From Enterobacterales bacterium (lineage in GTDB: Bacteria > Pseudomonadota > Gammaproteobacteria > Enterobacterales > Kangiellaceae): DNA of 64,000 nt. The notes beneath the pieces are model-generated. The model did no database searches. It was given only the letters and a program-made list of their open reading frames with translations, and was not told where the DNA came from. Position numbers and translations under genes: made by a program. Of the stretch, positions 63,352 through 64,000 are shown one piece after another. The stretch's first letter is position 1, and the number at the start of each line of letters is the position of its first letter. The stretch is from contig JAUZSK010000079.1 of NCBI GenBank assembly GCA_030949565.1, forward strand, positions 44,735 to 108,734, read 5' to 3'.

Positions 63352-64000
63352 ATGGCCCATATCGTTGTCCTTGGTGGAGGCATTGGCGGTTTAGCTGGTG
63401 CTTATGAACTTCAGGAAGCTCATGGTAAACAGCATAAAATCACTCTGATTAATGAACGGAAAGAGTTTGTTTTTGTACCATCTAACCCCTGGGTAGCGGT
63501 TGGCTGGCGTACAGCAAAACAAATTACTGTGGATATCGGTAAGTACACTGCCAAGAAAAATATTCAATTTATTGCAAAAAGAGTCGATGAAATTAAAGCC
63601 GAAGAGAGTCAGCTGGTGACTTCTGATGGCGAAGTGATAGATTATGACTACCTAGTCATTGCTACAGGTCCTCGTTTAGCCTTTGAAGGCTTAAAAGGTA
63701 GTGGACCTCACGATGGATTTACCCAATCCGTTTGCACCCTCGATCACGCAGAAATTTGCTATGAAGATGTAAAAAAGCTATTAGAAAACCCCGGACCGGT
63801 TATTGTGGGCGCTATGCAAGGCGCTAGTTGTTTTGGCCCAGCTTATGAGTACATATTTATCCTTGATAAATATCTGCGGGACAATAAAATCCGCGACAAA
63901 ATTGAAATGACTTACATCTCACCCGAACCCTACATTGGACACTTAGGACTAGGCGGCGTAGGAGATTCAAAAGGATTAATGGAATCAGCCTTAAGACACC
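63352..64000 (+). CDS. Sulfide:quinone oxidoreductase family protein (5' part)
   Basis: FAD-dependent SQR-type enzyme that oxidises sulfide to sulfane sulfur and reduces quinone. 216 codons are present; the gene continues beyond the window. The FAD-binding site VLGGGIGGLAGAYEL is at the start, followed by VFVPSNPWVAVGWR and DYLVIATGPRLAFEGLKG, typical of the SQR family; the second redox cysteine would be beyond the edge. An AGGAG ribosome-binding site lies 7 bases before the ATG. A type of SQR versus a general FAD disulfide reductase is not settled. Confidence 0.8.
   Translation, partial: MAHIVVLGGGIGGLAGAYELQEAHGKQHKITLINERKEFVFVPSNPWVAVGWRTAKQITVDIGKYTAKKNIQFIAKRVDEIKAEESQLVTSDGEVIDYDYLVIATGPRLAFEGLKGSGPHDGFTQSVCTLDHAEICYEDVKKLLENPGPVIVGAMQGASCFGPAYEYIFILDKYLRDNKIRDKIEMTYISPEPYIGHLGLGGVGDSKGLMESALRH

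Overview
The window is a chromosomal segment of a low-GC (roughly 40%) gammaproteobacterium. Evidence: E. coli-like linkages (nuoA-M, corC-lnt, aspS-yebC-ruvCAB, rnr-rlmB), gammaproteobacterial single genes (rdgC, ybcJ, efpL, ybiT, pssA of the phospholipase D type), and a complete aerobic respiratory gene set. A marine, Kangiella-like lineage is only a guess. There is no phage, integron, CRISPR array, IS transposase or tRNA.

Layout. 1-12507 (minus): NADH:quinone oxidoreductase operon nuoA to nuoM; nuoM runs off the left edge and nuoC and nuoD are separate. 13203-24202: an orphan small gene, lnt-corC, a lipoprotein alpha/beta hydrolase, a membrane-anchored degenerate exonuclease-like protein, rdgC, a small secreted basic protein, ybcJ, an acyl-CoA dehydrogenase and hemH. 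24522-27934: icmF, a fused B12-dependent acyl-CoA mutase. 28056-31423: an unknown exported protein, a DUF4395-rhodanese fusion with an elaborate promoter region, and a crotonase. 31570-38119 (minus): a GGDEF-EAL protein, two membrane proteins, a cytochrome b561, pssA and efpL. 38615-44405 (minus): a cobalamin uptake island, btuB plus btuD-btuC-cobO-btuF, each unit behind its own cobalamin riboswitch. 44702-52908: the ABC-F protein ybiT, yecA, a small secreted protein, and ruvB-ruvA-ruvC-yebC-aspS. 53240-57211 (plus): two paralogous diguanylate cyclases, a small protein resembling a chemoreceptor tip, and a di-iron metallo-beta-lactamase-fold protein of the O2-binding ODP type. 57286-60489 (minus): rlmB and rnr. 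60875-64000 (plus): a lipoprotein oligopeptidase B and the start of a sulfide:quinone oxidoreductase (SQR).

How the genes fit together. B12 imported by the btu genes and adenosylated by CobO would supply IcmF. Electrons enter the quinone pool from complex I and from SQR. The rhodanese fusion would handle sulfane sulfur made by SQR; the two promoters share the same operator-like motif on the -10 box, suggesting a common sulfide-responsive repressor. The 53-57 kb cluster is the best candidate for an undescribed system: an O2- or redox-linked c-di-GMP signalling module.

Data quality. Thirteen recognisable genes carry 18 single-base frameshifts, most of them one extra base in an A/T run. Removing them restores family-typical lengths for aspS, pssA, ybiT, yebC and rlmB. 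They are annotated here as whole genes because sequencing or assembly error is the simplest explanation. In nuo, aspS, icmF and the others listed, the stated span is the repaired gene.
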